DNA of 64,000 nt from a bacterium (GTDB lineage Bacteria; Hydrothermota; UBA3073; JACQXS01; JAQTXJ01), in NCBI GenBank assembly GCA_028716385.1, contig JAQUPX010000003.1:1-64000 (forward strand), in the 5' to 3' direction. How positions within the stretch are numbered: position 1 is the first letter of the stretch; the number at the start of each line of letters is the position of its first letter. Made by a program: the position numbers and the translations under genes. The notes under the pieces are model-generated. The model did no database searches. It saw nothing but the letters and a program-made list of their open reading frames with translations, and was not told the DNA's origin. Below are positions 63,296 to 64,000 of this stretch, in pieces.

Positions 63296-63889
63296 TCACT
63301 GCCCTATTGCTAACAATAATGATCCCCATACTTTTTTTACCTTAGCTCTCAAAGCACTTAAACTTGAGTCATTATCAATAATTATATCTACGAGTTTATC
63401 ACACTTATCCTGACCATAATTAACTATCTGCGACTTCATAATATTATCTATAATTTCTTTGTTATACTTTAATCTTTTTGTCCTCTTTTGCCTGCTCTCA
63501 TAACTTGACGTTACAACAATAAGCCTATCAAACCACTCCTCTATTTCCCATTGATATACCAATGCGCAATCTACTATTTTAAGGATATCATCAGGTATTT
63601 TCAGGATACGATTTTTCAATTCTTTTATAAGTAAAGGATGAATAACAGAATTTAATAATTGTAATTTGTTTTTATCGTTAAAAACTATTTTTCCCAATTT
63701 TTTCCTGTCTATCTTCCCTCTTGTTATTATTTTTTCACCAAACGTATCTATAAGTTTTGCTTTCTTTTTTTCAAGGATTTCCCAGCCAAGTTTATCTACA
63801 TTTATGATTTCACCTTTGCTGAATTCTTTTAAAAACTTAGCAACTGTGGACTTTCCTGTCCCTATATCACCTGTCACGCCAATAATCAT
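63296..63889 (-). CDS. coaE: Dephospho-CoA kinase
   Basis: CoaE phosphorylates dephospho-CoA in the last step of coenzyme A biosynthesis. The 197-residue protein has the P-loop MIIGVTGDIGTGKSTVAKFL, the IINVDKLGWEILE segment with the substrate Asp, INSVIHPLL-like VIHPLL, VDCALVYQWEIEEWFDRLIVVT and the lid YESRQKRTKRLKY. It starts at ATG 63889 with no convincing ribosome binding site. The 3' end (VKKVWGSLLLAIGQ) is close to normal length. Confidence 0.93.
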   Translation of the reverse strand: MIIGVTGDIGTGKSTVAKFLKEFSKGEIINVDKLGWEILEKKKAKLIDTFGEKIITRGKIDRKKLGKIVFNDKNKLQLLNSVIHPLLIKELKNRILKIPDDILKIVDCALVYQWEIEEWFDRLIVVTSSYESRQKRTKRLKYNKEIIDNIMKSQIVNYGQDKCDKLVDIIIDNDSSLSALRAKVKKVWGSLLLAIGQ

Positions 63890-64000
63890 ATTACCTCAAA
63901 TCAAATATTAAAAATATTAACGGTTTTCTCATCATTCCCACAATATTTTTTTCTTTTTGTATACTACTCATAATCCTTTTCACTTTTTTTGTATTTTCCA

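Overview
The window comes from a low-GC, double-membraned bacterium. I infer this from several secreted proteins with C-terminal sorting domains of the Por/type IX secretion type, a TonB C-terminal-domain protein, outer-membrane-barrel-like proteins, lipoproteins and an exopolysaccharide export system. The mix resembles uncultured FCB-group or candidate-phylum lineages (WOR-3/Stahlbacteria or Cloacimonadota-like). That placement is inference, since there is no rRNA here. Where promoters can be read they are TTGACA-type, and a few genes appear to be leaderless.

Layout. Positions 1-16.8 kb hold an exopolysaccharide cluster, nearly all on the minus strand: glycosyltransferases, a Wzy-like polymerase, a Wzx-like flippase, methyltransferases, a radical SAM/SPASM enzyme, a sugar epimerase, a Wzc-type tyrosine autokinase and an SLBB export protein. 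One glycosyltransferase looks split by a frameshift. Positions 16.8-33.8 kb carry ppdK, an M23 peptidase, a selenium-type class V aminotransferase, a trypsin-like protease with two envelope proteins, lepA, a secreted FG-GAP protein, a propeller gene broken by a nonsense codon, and repeat-rich spacers.

Positions 34-47.4 kb are the most interesting part: two selenium/molybdenum gene groups around envelope genes. The first is yedE, a C_GCAxxG_C_C protein, a small unknown protein, yedF and a Mop/TOBE protein. The second is an AIR-synthase-like protein, selD, and directly downstream of selD a secreted thioredoxin-fold (Omp28-like) protein, with a divergent LysR regulator. Both selD and the thioredoxin-fold gene contain an in-frame UGA exactly where the family has its catalytic Cys, and each is followed by a hairpin suited to a bacterial SECIS. 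The second therefore appears to be a selenoprotein with a signal peptide and a surface-sorting tail. The two groups share a conserved upstream sequence.

Positions 49.5-57.7 kb start with tRNA-Phe and tRNA-Thr(CGT). About 7.9 kb further on lies a 46-base copy of a tRNA-Thr 3' half. The interval between holds a UvrD-like helicase, an AbiV-type protein with a tiny translationally coupled SEC-C peptide, a 1140-residue secreted repeat protein and two unknown genes, which looks like a tRNA-targeted island without a visible integrase. Positions 57.7-64 kb are housekeeping: guaB, a divIVA-domain gene, gatA, thioredoxin, a GyrI-like lipoprotein and coaE.

Intergenic DNA is crowded with several dispersed repeat families. 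They include a same-orientation degenerate repeat into which 20-25-base GC-rich units have been inserted at a fixed point, and arrays of TTAC spaced 9-10 bases apart.
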